Positions 1 to 10,637 of a stretch of 64,000 nucleotides of DNA are shown here, piece after piece. The notes beneath the pieces were generated by a model that was given only the letters and a program-made list of their open reading frames with translations, had not been told where the DNA came from and did not search any database. This DNA is from Moniliella sp. 'wahieum' (lineage: Eukaryota; Basidiomycota; Moniliellomycetes; Moniliellales; Moniliellaceae): assembly GCA_003971905.1 (NCBI GenBank), contig RSEE01000002.1, positions 1 through 64,000 of the forward strand, read 5' to 3'. The position numbers and the translations under genes were made by a program. Position 1 is the stretch's first letter. Each line of letters starts with the position of its first letter.

Positions 1-557
1 GATTCGGAGAGGGAGCTGAGAAACGGCTACCACATCCAAGGAAGGCAGCAGGCGCGCAAATTACCCAATCCCGACACGGGGAGGTAGTGACAATAAATAA
101 CGAGCGGGGCCCTCTGGGTCTCGCAATTGGAATGAGTACAATTTAAATCCCTTAACGAGGAACAATTGGAGGGCAAGTCTGGTGCCAGCAGCCGCGGTAA
201 TTCCAGCTCAATAGCGTATATTAAAGTTGTTGCAGAATTAAAACGCTCGTAGTTGAACTTGGGGCTCGGCGGTTGTGGTCCGCCTCACGGCGTGTACTGC
301 GTGTGTCGGGCTCTGTGGGGGATGTGTGCTTGCTCTTCCTATGGGAGGGTGAGGGCGGCCCCCGGTTTACTTTGAGGAAATTAGAGTGTTCAAGCAGGCG
401 CTTGTGCCGGAATAGATTAGCATGGAATAATAAAATAGGACGATTGTGGTTCTGTTTTGTGGTTGTGACGGAACTGCCGTAATGATGAATAGGGACAGTT
501 GGGGGCATTTGTATTGACACGCTAGAGGTGAAATTCTTGGATTGTGTCAAGCAAACT

Positions 558-595
<38 letters not shown>

Positions 596-1445
596 GGAAC
601 GAAGGTCGGGGGATCGAAAACGATTAGATACCGTTGTAGTCTCGACAGTAAACGATGCCGGCTCGGGATTGGCCCTTGTACATTTTGTCAACAGGGTCAG
701 CACCGTTTCGAGAATCAAGCTTTTGGGTTCTGGGGGGAGTATGGTCGCAAGGCTGAACTTAAAGAAATTGACGGAAGGGCCACACCAGGAGTGGAGCCTG
801 CGGCTTAATTTGACTCAACACGGGGAAACTCACCAGGTCCAGACATGGGAAGGATTGACAGATTGATAGCTCTTTCATGATTCTATGGGTGGTGGTGCAT
901 GGCCGTTCTTAGTTGGTGAAGGATTTGTCTGGTAATTCCGATAACGAACGAGACCTTCTCCTGCTAACTAGCCCCTCTGGCGCATGTTCGCTGTTGGCTG
1001 GCTTCTTAGAGGGACTGTGCTGCGGTATAAGCGCACGGAAGTTGGAGGCAATAACAGGTCTGTGATGCCCTTAGATGTTCTGGGCCGCACGCGCGCTACA
1101 CTGACAGAGCTAGCGAGTAGGTTTGCCTTGTGCAGACGCTCCTTGTCCGGAAGGGCTGGGTACTCTTGTGAAACTCTGTCGTGCTGGGGATAGAGCATTG
1201 TAATTGTTGCTCTTCAACGAGGAATTCCTAGTAAGCGCAAGTCATCAGCTTGCGTTGATTACGTCCCTGCCCTTGTACACACCGCCTGTCGTTACTACCG
1301 ATTGAATGGCTTAGTGAGCCCTTGGGACTGGCCGTGCTGTGCCTTTACGGCGCGGCGCTTGGCTGGAAACTTGTGCAACTTGGTCATTTAGAGGAAGTAC
1401 AAGTCATAACAAGGTTTCTGTGGTGAAACCTGCAGAAGGATCATT
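1..1445 (+). rRNA. 18S rRNA: 18S small-subunit rRNA, 5' truncated by the window edge
   Basis: The eukaryotic SSU core is readable from about one quarter into the molecule. The 530-loop GCCAGCAGCCGCGGTAATTC lies near 185, AGGTGAAATTCTTGG near 526, and TTGTACACACCGCCTGTCG near 1273. The 3' end GAAGGATCATT falls at about 1435-1445. The 3' terminal region is unusual: AAGTCATAACAAGG replaces the almost universal AAGTCGTAACAAGG, and the last hairpin is GTGGTGAAACC instead of GTAGGTGAACC. Part of the change is compensatory (CCG/CGG becomes CTG/CAG). The 3' boundary is assigned by homology and is good to a few bases. Confidence 0.97.
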
Positions 1446-1532
1446 CTGGGAACTGTAACCTTGGGGCTCGCCCCATGGTCACCTGGAACACAAACAAACC
1501 CACTAGCAAGGAAGGAAGTACTATGATTATAT
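1446..1532 (+). other. ITS1 (internal transcribed spacer 1)
   Basis: This spacer lies between the 18S 3' end and the 5.8S 5' end. At about 87 nt it is very short for a fungus. It contains a possible hairpin of GGGGCTCGCCCC type near 1461-1475. Boundaries depend on homology of the flanking rRNAs. Confidence 0.85.
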
Positions 1533-1690
1533 ACAACTTTTGGCAATGGATCTCTTGGTTCTCCCATCGATGAAGAAACGCAGCGAACGCGAAAGGTAGT
1601 GTGAATTGCAGAACCGTGAACCATCGAGTCTTTGAACGCATCTTGCGCCAGGGGCTGGCTATTCCCCCCGGCATGCCTGTTGAGTGTTGT
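1533..1690 (+). rRNA. 5.8S rRNA: 5.8S rRNA
   Basis: The conserved blocks ATGGATCTCTTGG, CGATGAAGAAACGCAGCGAA, TGTGAATTGCAGAA and TCTTTGAACGCA occur in order. The closing GCATGCCTGTTGAGTG marks the 3' end. Length is about 158 nt, normal for fungi. One extra A is seen in GAAGAAACGC (usual GAAGAACGC). The ends are placed by homology. Confidence 0.93.
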
Positions 1691-1813
1691 GAATCTTATC
1701 ATTCGGTGGAATGGATGTGGGAGTTTGATCCATCGGGGTCTCTCCTGAAAAGTACGAAGGTACCACTAGGAAGAGACGTTTGTAGTGGGAGGCCGATACG
1801 AACACCCCCCGAT
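1691..1813 (+). other. ITS2 (internal transcribed spacer 2)
   Basis: Spacer of about 123 nt between 5.8S and 28S. The proximal stem partners sit in the 3' end of 5.8S and at TCGACCTCATATCAGG at the 28S start. It is short for a fungus. Confidence 0.85.
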
Positions 1814-2142
1814 TCGACCTCATATCAGGTAGGACTACCCGCTGAACTTAAGCATATCAATAAGCGGGGAAGAGAAACAAACATGGATTCCCCTAGTAGC
1901 GGCGAGCGAAGCGGGATGAGCCCAGATTTGAAGCTCCCTTGCGGGCGCATTGTAAGCTGGAGACGTGCCTCGTGCGGTGCGGCTGGACGCCAAGTCTGCT
2001 GGAAAGCAGCATCAGAGAGGGTGAGAATCCCGTGCTTGGTCTGGCCTGGTGCCGTGTTGTGGGGTGCGCTCGACGAGTCGCGTTGTTTGGGAATGCAGCG
2101 CAAAGAGGGGTGGTAAAGGCCATCCAAGGCTAATATGGGGGA

Positions 2143-2176
<34 letters not shown>

Positions 2177-3940
2177 ATGAAAAGCACTTTGGAAAGAGAG
2201 TTAAAGAGTACGTGAAATTGCCAAAAGGGAAGCGTTGGAAGTCAGTGCCGGAGGCGCCTCGTCTGCCCCTCTCGGGGGTTGTACTGTGGCGGCCGTGGGG
2301 CCCATGTCGGTTGCGTGTGGGGGAGAAGGCGGCGCGGAAGGTAGCTTTCCTCTGGGGGGAGTGTTATAGCCGCGCTGTGGATGCCCCGCACACGACCGAG
2401 GACTGCCATTGGTGGACATGGGCTTAATGGCTTCAGCGGCCCGTCTTGAAACACGGACCAAGGAGTCTAACATGTATGCGAGTATGTGGGTGGCAAACCC
2501 GGCGTGCGAAATGAAAGTGATGTGGGTACGAACCCTCGGGTGCAGTACCGGCCGGCCCTGCGTGTGCGCACAAGGGGTCTGAGCAAGAGCATACCTGTTG
2601 GGACCCGAAAGATGGTGAACTTTGCCTGGCTAGGATGAAGCCAGGGGAAACCCTGGTGGAGGTCCGTCGCGGTTCTGACGTGCAAATCGATCGTTTGAGC
2701 TGGGCAAAGGGGCGAAAGACTAATCGAACCATCTAGTAGCTGGTTCCTGCCGAAGTTTCCCTCAGGATAGCAGAAGCTCGTGTGAGAACAATTTATGAGG
2801 TAAAGCGAATGATTAGAGGCCTTGGGGACGAAATGTTCTTAACCTATTCTCAAACTTTAAATGCGTAAGAAGCACTTGCTGCTTGGTTGAGCTTGTGCGT
2901 TGAATGTGAGTTTCTAGTGGGCCATTTTTGGTAAGCAGAACTGGCGATGCGGGATGAACCGATCGTGTGGTTAAGGAGCCAGTACACGCTCATGAGACAC
3001 CACAAAAGGTGTTGTACATCTAGACAGTTGGACGGTGGCCATGGAAGTCGGAATCCGCTAAGGAGTGTGTAACAACTCACCAACCGAATGTACTAGCCCT
3101 GAAAATGGATGGCGCTGAAGCGTGTCTCCCATACCACACCTTTCGTGCCAGAGTTGTGCGAAAGAGTAGGCAGGCGGGGGGTTTTGTGCCGAAGCGTTGG
3201 GCGTGAGCCTGCGTGGAACGGCCCCTGGTGCAGATCTTGGTGGCAGTAGCAAATATTCAACGAGTAACCTTGAAGACTGAAGGAGAAAGGTTCCATGGTA
3301 ACAGCAGTTGGACATGGGTGAGCCGATCCTAACCGATAGGCTGATGCTGATCCATAGCACCCTTTTGGGGGTGTGGTTCGGGAAAGGGAAGACGGTTAAG
3401 ATTCCGTCGCCGGGATGAGGATGTATTGAGCGGTAACGCAAGCAAGCCAGGAGACGCTGGCGAGTACCCCAGGAAGAGTTTTCTTTCTGCTTAACCATGC
3501 TGAGAATGCGCCGTGGAATCGGGTTATCCGGAGAGACGGTGCAGGCGTGGGAAGAGTGCTGGCGCTACGCTGGCATCTGGTGTGTGCTCGACGGCCCGGA
3601 AAATCCTGGTGCGTGTCTAGTCTCTCGCCCGGTCGTACTGATCACCGCAGCAGGTCTCCAAGGTGAAGAGCCTCTAGTTGAAACGAGAACGTAGGTAAGG
3701 GAAGTCGGCAAATTTGATCCGTAACTTTGGGAGAAGGATTGGCTCCAAGGCTTGGGTGCTGGCCGGGGCGTGCGGGTGGCGGCCTGGGCTGCCGGGGGCG
3801 CAAGCTCCTGGCGGCTGGGCGGCGCGCTGCGGCGCGGTCCGAAAGTGCGCTGAACAAGCGACTTGGAACTGGTACGGACGCGGGGAATCTGACTGTCTAA
3901 TTAAAACATAGCATTGCGATGGCCATAACGTGTGTTGACG

Positions 3941-3974
<34 letters not shown>

Positions 3975-3990
3975 AGTGAAGAGATTCAAC

Positions 3991-4028
<38 letters not shown>

Positions 4029-4549
4029 AAGGTAGCCAAATGCCTCGTCATTTAATTCGTGACGCGCATGAATGGATTAACGAGACTCCCACTGTCCCTA
4101 TCTACTACGTTGCGAAACCACAGCCTAGGGAACGGGCTAGGCATCTACGGCGGGGCAAGAAGACCCTGTTGAGCTTGACTCTAGTTTGACATTGTGAAGA
4201 GACATAGGGGGTGTAGGATAAGTGGGAGCGCAAGCGCCAGTGAAATACCACTACCCTTATCGTCTCTTTACTTATTCAGTGAGGTGGGCCTGCGAGGAGA
4301 CTCGCACCTTTTGGAATTACGTCGGTTGACAACCCTTCCTGAAGACATTGTCAGGTGGGGAGTTTGGCTGGGGCGGCACATCTGTTAAACAATAACGCAG
4401 GTGTCCCAAGGGCAGCTCATGGAGAACAGAAATCTCCAGTAGACCAAAAGGGGAAATGCTGCCTTGATTTTACTCTTCAGTGTGGATGCAAACCATGAAA
4501 GTGTGGCCTATCGATCCTTTTGTTCTCCGGCTTTTGGAGCAGGAGGTGC

Positions 4550-4584
<35 letters not shown>

Positions 4585-4607
4585 AGCCAAGCGTTCATAG
4601 CGACGTT

Positions 4608-4643
<36 letters not shown>

Positions 4644-4687
4644 GCCGTAGCAAAATTCGGCAAGCGTTGGATTGTTCACCCACCAAT

Positions 4688-4734
<47 letters not shown>

Positions 4735-4790
4735 TCCTACCGTAACACGCGAGTCGACAGTAGTTCCGGCGAGTACGAGAGGAACACCGG
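1814..4790 (+). rRNA. 28S rRNA: 28S large-subunit rRNA, 5' portion up to the element insertion
   Basis: It starts at the ITS2-proximal stem and ACCCGCTGAACTTAAGCATA and runs colinearly with eukaryotic LSU. The standard R2 target context CTCTAAGGTAGCCAAATGCC (about 4025-4044) is present and uninterrupted, and so is the R1 target region TGTCCCTATCTACTA (about 4093). The peptidyl-transferase region and the sarcin-ricin loop AGTACGAGAGGAAC (about 4772-4785) are intact. Continuity breaks at 4790, immediately after GAACACCGG, where a retroelement begins. The remainder of the gene resumes at 9061. A transcript of this unit would not give an intact 28S unless the insert were removed; I infer this unit is non-functional, as is usual for R-element-inserted units. 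Confidence 0.95.
4566..4790 (+). repeat. Left copy of the long 28S target-site duplication
   Basis: This 225-nt 28S segment, beginning GGGATAACTGGC and ending GAACACCGG, abuts the element 5' end. It is repeated directly after the element at 8837-9060. Two differences are visible: a run of five T here against four in the right copy, and ACACGC here against ACAAGC there. Weaker similarity extends upstream to about 4544 (AGGTGCCAGAAAA against AGGCGCCAGAAAA at 8815). Confidence 0.9.
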
Positions 4791-4857
4791 CGCCGCCTGT
4801 GAACCTGTGCTTGACGGAGCTACGGCGCGGGACTACGAGACGACGCTACGGACTACG

Positions 4858-7800
4858 ATGCGCGAAGAAGGAAACGTTTTGGTGCCTCGCGTGCCGCACT
4901 GCGGGCTGTGCTCCCGCTACGGCCATGTGGACGCTGGTTGCCAGTCGGTGGTGACGACGGGGAAGCTCTGTGGCGTGTGCCACACCCCGGGCCACCGGCG
5001 GGACCAGTGCCAGGAGCTGGTTGACCAGTCGATCAGGCGCATGGCCGAGCAAGCCGGAGCGGAGCCGCACGATGTGGCCTTGGATGCGGCGGCCATTGTG
5101 GCCCATGCGCCGAGCGACTGGGCATTGCCGCTGCGCGAGCGGCGTGCCCGTCGGCGCCCCCAGGACCGCCTCCTGGGCCAGGAACCAACAAGCGTGCCCG
5201 AAGCCCCAGCCCCCTGACCAGCTCGGACGGGGAGGCAGACGACGACTGGGTGGACCAAGCCGCAGCCGCGCCGCCGCGCCGCTCGGAGCGCAGAGCCGCC
5301 GCCAACGCGGCGTTTGCGCGCCAAGCGACGCTCCTGGCCGCCGCCGCTGTGCCCCTCCCCTCGTCGCCGCGGAGCTCGCCCTTGTCTTCGCCACGGCCGT
5401 CCGATGTGTCGACCAGCTCGGCCCCCCCTCGCCCGCTCGCCCCGCCGCGGCGCTCCCGCCGGGTGTGGTGTCTGGTGAAGATCTTCTGCGCCGCCCGCCC
5501 CAGGTCCGCCCTGGGGCGGATTCCGGCGTGGGTGATGTCACCGGTGCCGCGCCCGCTGCGGCGCCCACGGGTGATGATAGCTCGGACGATGAGATTGCCC
5601 CGCCTGCGACTTTTGTCCTCCCCACCCCCTCCCCCCTCACCCCCACCCAAGACGTGCTCGCCACCCCCCCCCACCTCCCCGCCCGTTCATTGACTTTGAC
5701 CCTCTCGACTTTGCCGCGGCGGCCGCGCGCCTGTTCGCCGAGTCGCCCTCGCCTGCGCCTGACGCTGCTGCCGAGGAGCGTGGGGCCACCGGCGCTGCCC
5801 CCGCGGGCAGCGCCGACCCCGCGTTTGACGCGCAGTTCCAGGAGCTGCTGCAGGAGCAGCACGTGCCCGCGCCCGCGGCGCGCCGCACCCGTGGCGCCCG
5901 TGGCGCCCGCCCGCACGTGCCGGCCGGCCGCGCCCCCCGCCGCGCGGCCCGTGCCCAGCTCTCGCCCTCGCCCGCGCCCCGCCCGTCGACCTGCCCGCCG
6001 ACCCGACGCTCGTGCCCGGTGGCGCGACCAGCGCCCGCACGCTCAAGAAGCGCTTTGCCTCGCTGGCAGAGTGTGCCGCGCCCTCCTGGCCCGGCAGCAC
6101 CATGGTGCGCCGCCGGTTCAAGGAGGCGGCCGGACGCATGGGCCGCGCGTACCTCGCGCGCCCCTCGGACCACGCCGTGTTCAACCTGCTGGCGCTGCCC
6201 AAGTGCGGCCTGCAGGGCGACTCGTCGTCGACCGTGTGTGCGTCGCTGCGTGCCTACCCCGAGGTGCCCTGGCCGCAGGCGGCCAAGCGTCCGACGCGCG
6301 AGATGCGCCGGCGCGATGTGCTGGACAAGGCCCACCGCCAAGTGACGCAGGGCATGCTCGGCCGCGCGGTCCGGACGCTGGAAGCGGACCAGGACACGGT
6401 GTCACTGACCGAGGCGACGTACCAGTCGCTGCAGGACAAGCACCCGACCGGCCCGCGCAACCCGATGGCCGGTGTTGTGGTCCGGCAGGTTGCCGAGCGC
6501 CCGCCGCCGACGCTGACCGGCGACGCGATCGAGGACGACGAGGGCCACCTGCTGGAAGATCTCGAGGTTCAAGACAAGGATGTGGACCGTGCTGCTGCTA
6601 GCTTCTCCCGCGACGTGGGAGGCGGCGTCAGTGGCTGGTCCCAGCCGCTGCTGCGGCTCGCGCTCCAGCACGACGACTTCAAGGCGGCGGTCAAGTCGAT
6701 GGCCACCGCCATGTACGCGGGCACCTGCCCCGGCGCCCAGCTGCTCTGCACCAGCAGGCTCACGGCTCTTGCCAAGCCGGACGGAGGTGTGCGCCCCATT
6801 GCCTGTGGGGAGCTCCTCTACCGGCTCCTGGCCAAGATCCTCCTGCTGCACATCGACGTCCGCTCGCCCCTCTTGCGCACCCAGCTGGGTGTCAAGTCCA
6901 AGGGCGGCGTGGAGCCGATTGTGCGGCTGCTGGACCGCGTCGTCACCGGAGGCGACCAAGGCAACGGCCCCGCGTGGGAGGACCGGTTCAAGTATGTGAC
7001 GTCGCTCGACTTTAAGAACGCGTTCAACAGCGTGGACCGACATGTGATGGCGCAGGCCGTCAACGACCACTGCCGCGAGCTGGTGCCCTTCTACCGCTGG
7101 GCATACGGACAGCACACGCAGCTGGTCGCGGGCGGTGCGGGGAACGTGCGCACGATTGTCAGCCAGCAAGGCGTCCGGCAAGGCGATCCCTTTGGCCCCT
7201 TTTCTTTTCCGTCGCGATCCGGGACACGCTCGCCGCGGCGCAGCGCGCGCTCGGCGACGCAGGTGTGGTCGTGTCCTACCTGGACGACACCTACCTGCTG
7301 TCGCGCGAGCCCAACGCACTGTCGCTCGTGTCGGGCGCCCTGAAGCACGGAAAGACGGGGCTGGAGCTCAACGTGGCCAAGACCAGCGTCACCAGCGTGC
7401 AAGAGATGCAGGCCCAGGGTGCCAAGGTCCTCGGCTCGTGCATTGGGCCCCGGGACGCCCGCCTGGCCTTTCTGCGGGACAAGATTGCGGACCAAGCCTC
7501 CCGCTACCCCGCCCTGCATGGCCTTGCACTGCAGGACCGGCTGCTGCTCTTGCGGTCGTGCCTGCAGCACAACCTCCGCCACCTGCTGCGCTGCATGCGG
7601 ACTGACGATCTCGCGGAGGAGCTGCGCGAGATTGATGGGCAGCTGTGGCAAGAGGTCAAGGCCATCCGGGGCGCCGACCCGAACGACGTGGAGGGACAAC
7701 GGTGGGACGAAGCTCTCTTTCCCTGCCCGCCCGCAGTGGCGGGCTTGGCTTCTTCTCCCACCTCGACGTTGCTCCCCACGCGCGGGCGGCCTCATGCGAG

Positions 7801-8764
7801 GAGGCGGATGTGTGGGTGGAAAAGGTGATTGCTGGCTGCCGACCGGAGAGAGAGAGAGAGAGACGCGCCAGCCGCCACGCGACAGTCGCAGCGGGAACGG
7901 ACGACCGCCATGTTTGCCGACCAACAGGCGAAGCTACTGACCGAGCTGCCGCCCGAGTTGGGCCACCGGCTGCTAGAGAACGCCGAAGCGCTCAACCGGA
8001 CGTGGATGTCGGTGGTGCCCTCGACTCCAGCTTTAACGCTTCCTGACCACGAGGTCATGGCTGGACTGCACCTCCGCACCCTCTGCCGGCACGCCGCCGT
8101 CTGCCGGAACTGCAACGGACCCTGCCCAGATGTGGGGCACCTGCAGTCCTGCAACCGGTGGCGCTCGATTGGCAACTACCGCCATGAGATGCTCCGACGC
8201 TGCATCGTCAACCTGGCCCGGCACATTCCGGCCACCGAGGTGGAGACCGAGCCCTTCACCCAGCCGCAGCGCCCCGGGCGCTACGACCGCACCGCCAACC
8301 GCACCGACATCAAGCTGACAGGAACCGGTGCCTCCAAGGGCACCTCGACATGCTACGACCTGACGTTTTGGTCTTTCGGGAACAAGACGCGCGACGCCGA
8401 CATGCGCCGCGTCCGCCAGCAACTCGCCGCCACCACGCCGGCGCCCGAGCTGCGCAGGAAGGAGATGGATGTGTTTGTCGAGACCGCCGCCAAGGACAAG
8501 CACCGCAAGTACGACGCGATTACTACAGGTGCTTTTGTGCCCTTGGTCTTTACCGCAGGCGGCTACGCCCACGGCGAGGCCAAGGCTGCTTTGGCGCACT
8601 GGAAGGGGGAGGCGAACGCCGGTGCCTACCGCACGTTCACCGCCCTCTTTTCGTCCTGGCTCTTGCGTTGTGCGGTACAAGGCATGCGAGTCGCCCCTTC
8701 CCACCGCGCCACCCCCACGGATGGCGGGGAGGGGGCGATACTCGTAGAGCCCCGCGCGGCGTAA
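4858..8764 (+). CDS. Retroelement polyprotein: CCHC-CCHC-RT-CCHC-RLE, read in several frames
   Basis: The first in-frame ATG is at 4858. Two gag-type knuckles follow, CGLCSRYGHVDAGC and CGVCHTPGHRRDQC (each CX2CX4HX4C). The frame changes near 5190-5220 into an Ala/Pro-rich basic linker, and the RT lies in frame from about 6012. Motif A (SLDFKNAFNS) is near 6995-7030 and motif B (QGVRQGDPFG) near 7165-7200. A T-rich run near 7200 shifts frame before motif C, YLDD at 7277-7288. A second slip near 7715-7722 gives the LPARSGGLGFF segment. A (GA)n tract at 7845-7863 moves the frame back. The C-terminal part has CRNCNGPCPDVGHLQSC (near 8102-8152) and the endonuclease motif RTDIKLTG ... CYDLTFWSF (8300-8375). 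All catalytic residues I can identify are present. The breaks sit in simple repeats, so they may be sequencing error rather than inactivation. Spans should be read as one gene. Confidence 0.8.
7845..7863 (+). repeat. (GA)n microsatellite inside the retroelement ORF
   Basis: About nine GA units lie between the thumb segment in one frame and the C-terminal endonuclease domain in another. A length change of one base restores the frame, so this is a slippage site, either in vivo or during sequencing. Confidence 0.8.
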
Positions 8765-8836
8765 GCCAGATGGCGTACACCCCATCCTCGGTACTACTCC
8801 TGTCAGAGCGTTTTAGGCGCCAGAAAATGCACCCCC

Positions 8837-8878
8837 GGGATAACTGGCTTGTGGCAGCCAAGCGTTCATAGCGACGTT

Positions 8879-8913
<35 letters not shown>

Positions 8914-8957
8914 GCCGTAGCAAAATTCGGCAAGCGTTGGATTGTTCACCCACCAAT

Positions 8958-9004
<47 letters not shown>

Positions 9005-9060
9005 TCCTACCGTAACAAGCGAGTCGACAGTAGTTCCGGCGAGTACGAGAGGAACACCGG
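8837..9060 (+). repeat. Right copy of the long 28S target-site duplication
   Basis: This 224-nt stretch repeats 28S 4566-4790, including a second sarcin-ricin loop (about 9042-9055). It continues directly into unique 28S 3' sequence at 9061. It therefore belongs to this rDNA unit and shows that the insertion duplicated its target. Confidence 0.9.
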
Positions 9061-9380
9061 GGCCGGGCCTCCAGTTGAGCACCTGTCCGACCGGGCAGAG
9101 GTGCGCAGCCGCGCCCGCCGAGTAACACCTGAACGCCTCTAAGGTGGAACTCGTGCTAGTACGCTCGCATGTGCGCTGGACTGGGTACCAATAGGCGCAA
9201 GCCGTACACCACGGGGGGGTCTCTGTGGCGGGGCGACGCCCCACCACACGCCCCACAATATACACTTGAAGCACACTGCAAATCCCCCGCATACGACGGG
9301 GCATGGTCCGAGCGCCGTACGCCGTAGAGTGGGCTTGTTCCCACGATCGGCTGAAGCCCATCTCGGCACCTCTGATTCCC
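9061..9380 (+). rRNA. 28S rRNA: 28S large-subunit rRNA, 3' portion
   Basis: Continuation of 28S after the insertion. CTGAACGCCTCTAAG is near 9129. Near the end are the yeast-like blocks ACGACGGGGCATGG (about 9294) and GTAGAGTGGGCTTGTT (about 9324), followed by CACGATCGGCTGA and CTCTGATT. The mature 3' end is placed at about 9377-9380 by comparison with the yeast 25S end. After it the sequence becomes C-rich spacer. Confidence 0.88.
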
Positions 9381-10566
9381 CCCCTCCCTCGGGAGGGGGT
9401 TCCCTGACCAAGTCCCAACCCTACCCCCGAAAAAATATGGAAAAATAGCGCGCCTGCGGCGCAAGAAAGAACGAAAAGAGGGAAAGAAAAGAGGGAAGAC
9501 TGCGTGAGCGGCGCCGGACGCTCTATCAGGTTTGAGCCATACCCTTTGCCCCGTTTTTCCCCCCGTTTTACCCCGCTGCGAGCACCCCGAAACCCTACTG
9601 ACCACCGGTTAGCGGTTCTTTTTGCCCCCCCCTCTTTGGTACGTGCCCCCCTCCCGCTCTCCTTTTGCACACCCACCCTCCACGGGCAGGGCTCCCCCCG
9701 TACTAATACACCCCGCCCCCAGCGTCCACCGTTGCGGCGCTACACCCCATTCTACCCCCCATCTTCGACCCCCGCCCATGCCCTACAACTCTTCCCCCCG
9801 CGCCCCCACGCCGCCCACACCTCCCTCTCACCCCCCTCTCCACTTCGTTCTAATACCACTTGGCCGTACCTCCAACCGTTCAGCAGCTACAGCACTTCCC
9901 CCGCATACCTCACCCTATAGAGCACGTATATATTCGCTGTCCTGCCCACCGCCCCCCCTCCGTAACCTATAGAGCCCGTATATATACAGTTTTGCGTCCG
10001 TGTGCAGCATCGTGCTTCCCTCGGCACTGTTCACCTTATAGCGTGTACACCCTCGAAGCGCGGCTTGGAATTATAATTAACCCTAGTTCATTCTGTTGCT
10101 GCGGAGTCGCAACCCTAGTGCCCCGTTTGCCAATGAACTGTGCTGGTTTTCGGGCCTGCCCCCCATCCTCTCACCACCACCCCCACCCCCACCACACGTA
10201 TGCCAAAGCATCGCCCTGACCACCGTCTTCAGCATGCGTGTTAACTCTGTCGGATGAGCTCCGCGACGTGACCAATGCCGGGCCATGCACGGCATCGGGC
10301 GCGCAGAGCCACGTTCGATCCGTCCCATCCGGTGATCATTTCCCTGGGCCACTCGCCCCCTCCCACAACACAGTCTTCCCCTTCCAATTGCCATTTTGTG
10401 CCGGTGAAGCGCGTAAGCTGAGGAGCGCAACGACATACGGACCGCCAGCTTACTCATCAGCTGAACGCATACCCTGCTTGGAGTAACTAGTAAGTCACCA
10501 CTATTGCTTCGCTTGCTCATCGCTAACTGTCCAATGTGAAGATATGATATGCCTTGCGGGATGCAC
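9381..10566 (+). other. rDNA intergenic spacer, no gene seen
   Basis: This is a low-complexity, strongly pyrimidine-rich spacer with an A-rich patch (GAAAAAATATGGAAAAATAG, about 9429) just after 28S that could serve in termination. Two near-identical boxes, CCTATAGAGCACGTATATAT (9914) and CCTATAGAGCCCGTATATAT (9966), lie 52 nt apart. A weaker third, ACCTTATAGCGTGTACACC, is near 10031. They could be spacer promoter elements. No 5S rRNA gene was recognised. Open frames here are Pro/Ser-rich artefacts of C-rich sequence. Confidence 0.6.
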
Positions 10567-10637
10567 TTGTCCCTATCTACTACGTTGCGAAACCACAGCC
10601 TAGGGATTGGGCTAGGCTACTACGGCGGGGCACGAAG
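10567..10637 (+). repeat. Ectopic 71-bp 28S fragment fused to a retroelement copy
   Basis: The sequence matches 28S 4092-4162 (TGTCCCTATCTACTACGTTG onward, ending GGCGGGGCACGAAG against GGCGGGGCAAGAAG) with a few substitutions. Upstream sequence is spacer, not 28S. Downstream it runs straight into the 5' coding region of a relative of the 28S element. Confidence 0.85.

Larger units (their letters stand above)
4791..8836 (+). mobile_element. Site-specific non-LTR retrotransposon inserted in 28S (R2/R9-like, RLE class)
   Basis: The element of about 4.05 kb interrupts 28S just 3' of the sarcin-ricin loop. Read in order it encodes two CCHC knuckles, a basic Ala/Pro-rich linker, a reverse transcriptase with motifs KPDGGVRPIA, SLDFKNAFNS, QGVRQGDPF and YLDD, a GGLG-containing thumb segment, a C-terminal CCHC cluster and a restriction-like endonuclease. 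No APE endonuclease is seen. That layout belongs to the RLE group (R2, R4, R8/R9, NeSL) of LINEs. The flanks are duplicated 28S rather than a short TSD, most like R9 of bdelloid rotifers (known TSD of 126 bp) but longer. The 3' UTR (8765-8836) ends in ATGCACCCCC with no clear poly(A). Whether it starts exactly at 4791 is inferred from the end of 28S homology. Confidence 0.88.

Noticed and set aside
221-4700. Many open frames on both strands across the rRNA genes
   Set aside because: They overlap conserved rRNA and have no family features; chance frames.
4846-5916. 356-codon minus-strand frame opposite the element 5' region
   Set aside because: Produced by GC-rich codon bias; the plus strand carries the zinc knuckles.
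8837-9380. Reading the second 28S segment as the 3' piece of a separate rDNA unit
   Set aside because: It is continuous with the unique 28S 3' end, and the left copy lacks that end. One unit with a duplicated target explains the layout more simply, though misassembly cannot be excluded here.
9381-10566. 5S rRNA gene in the spacer
   Set aside because: No conserved 5S internal control region was found on either strand by reading.
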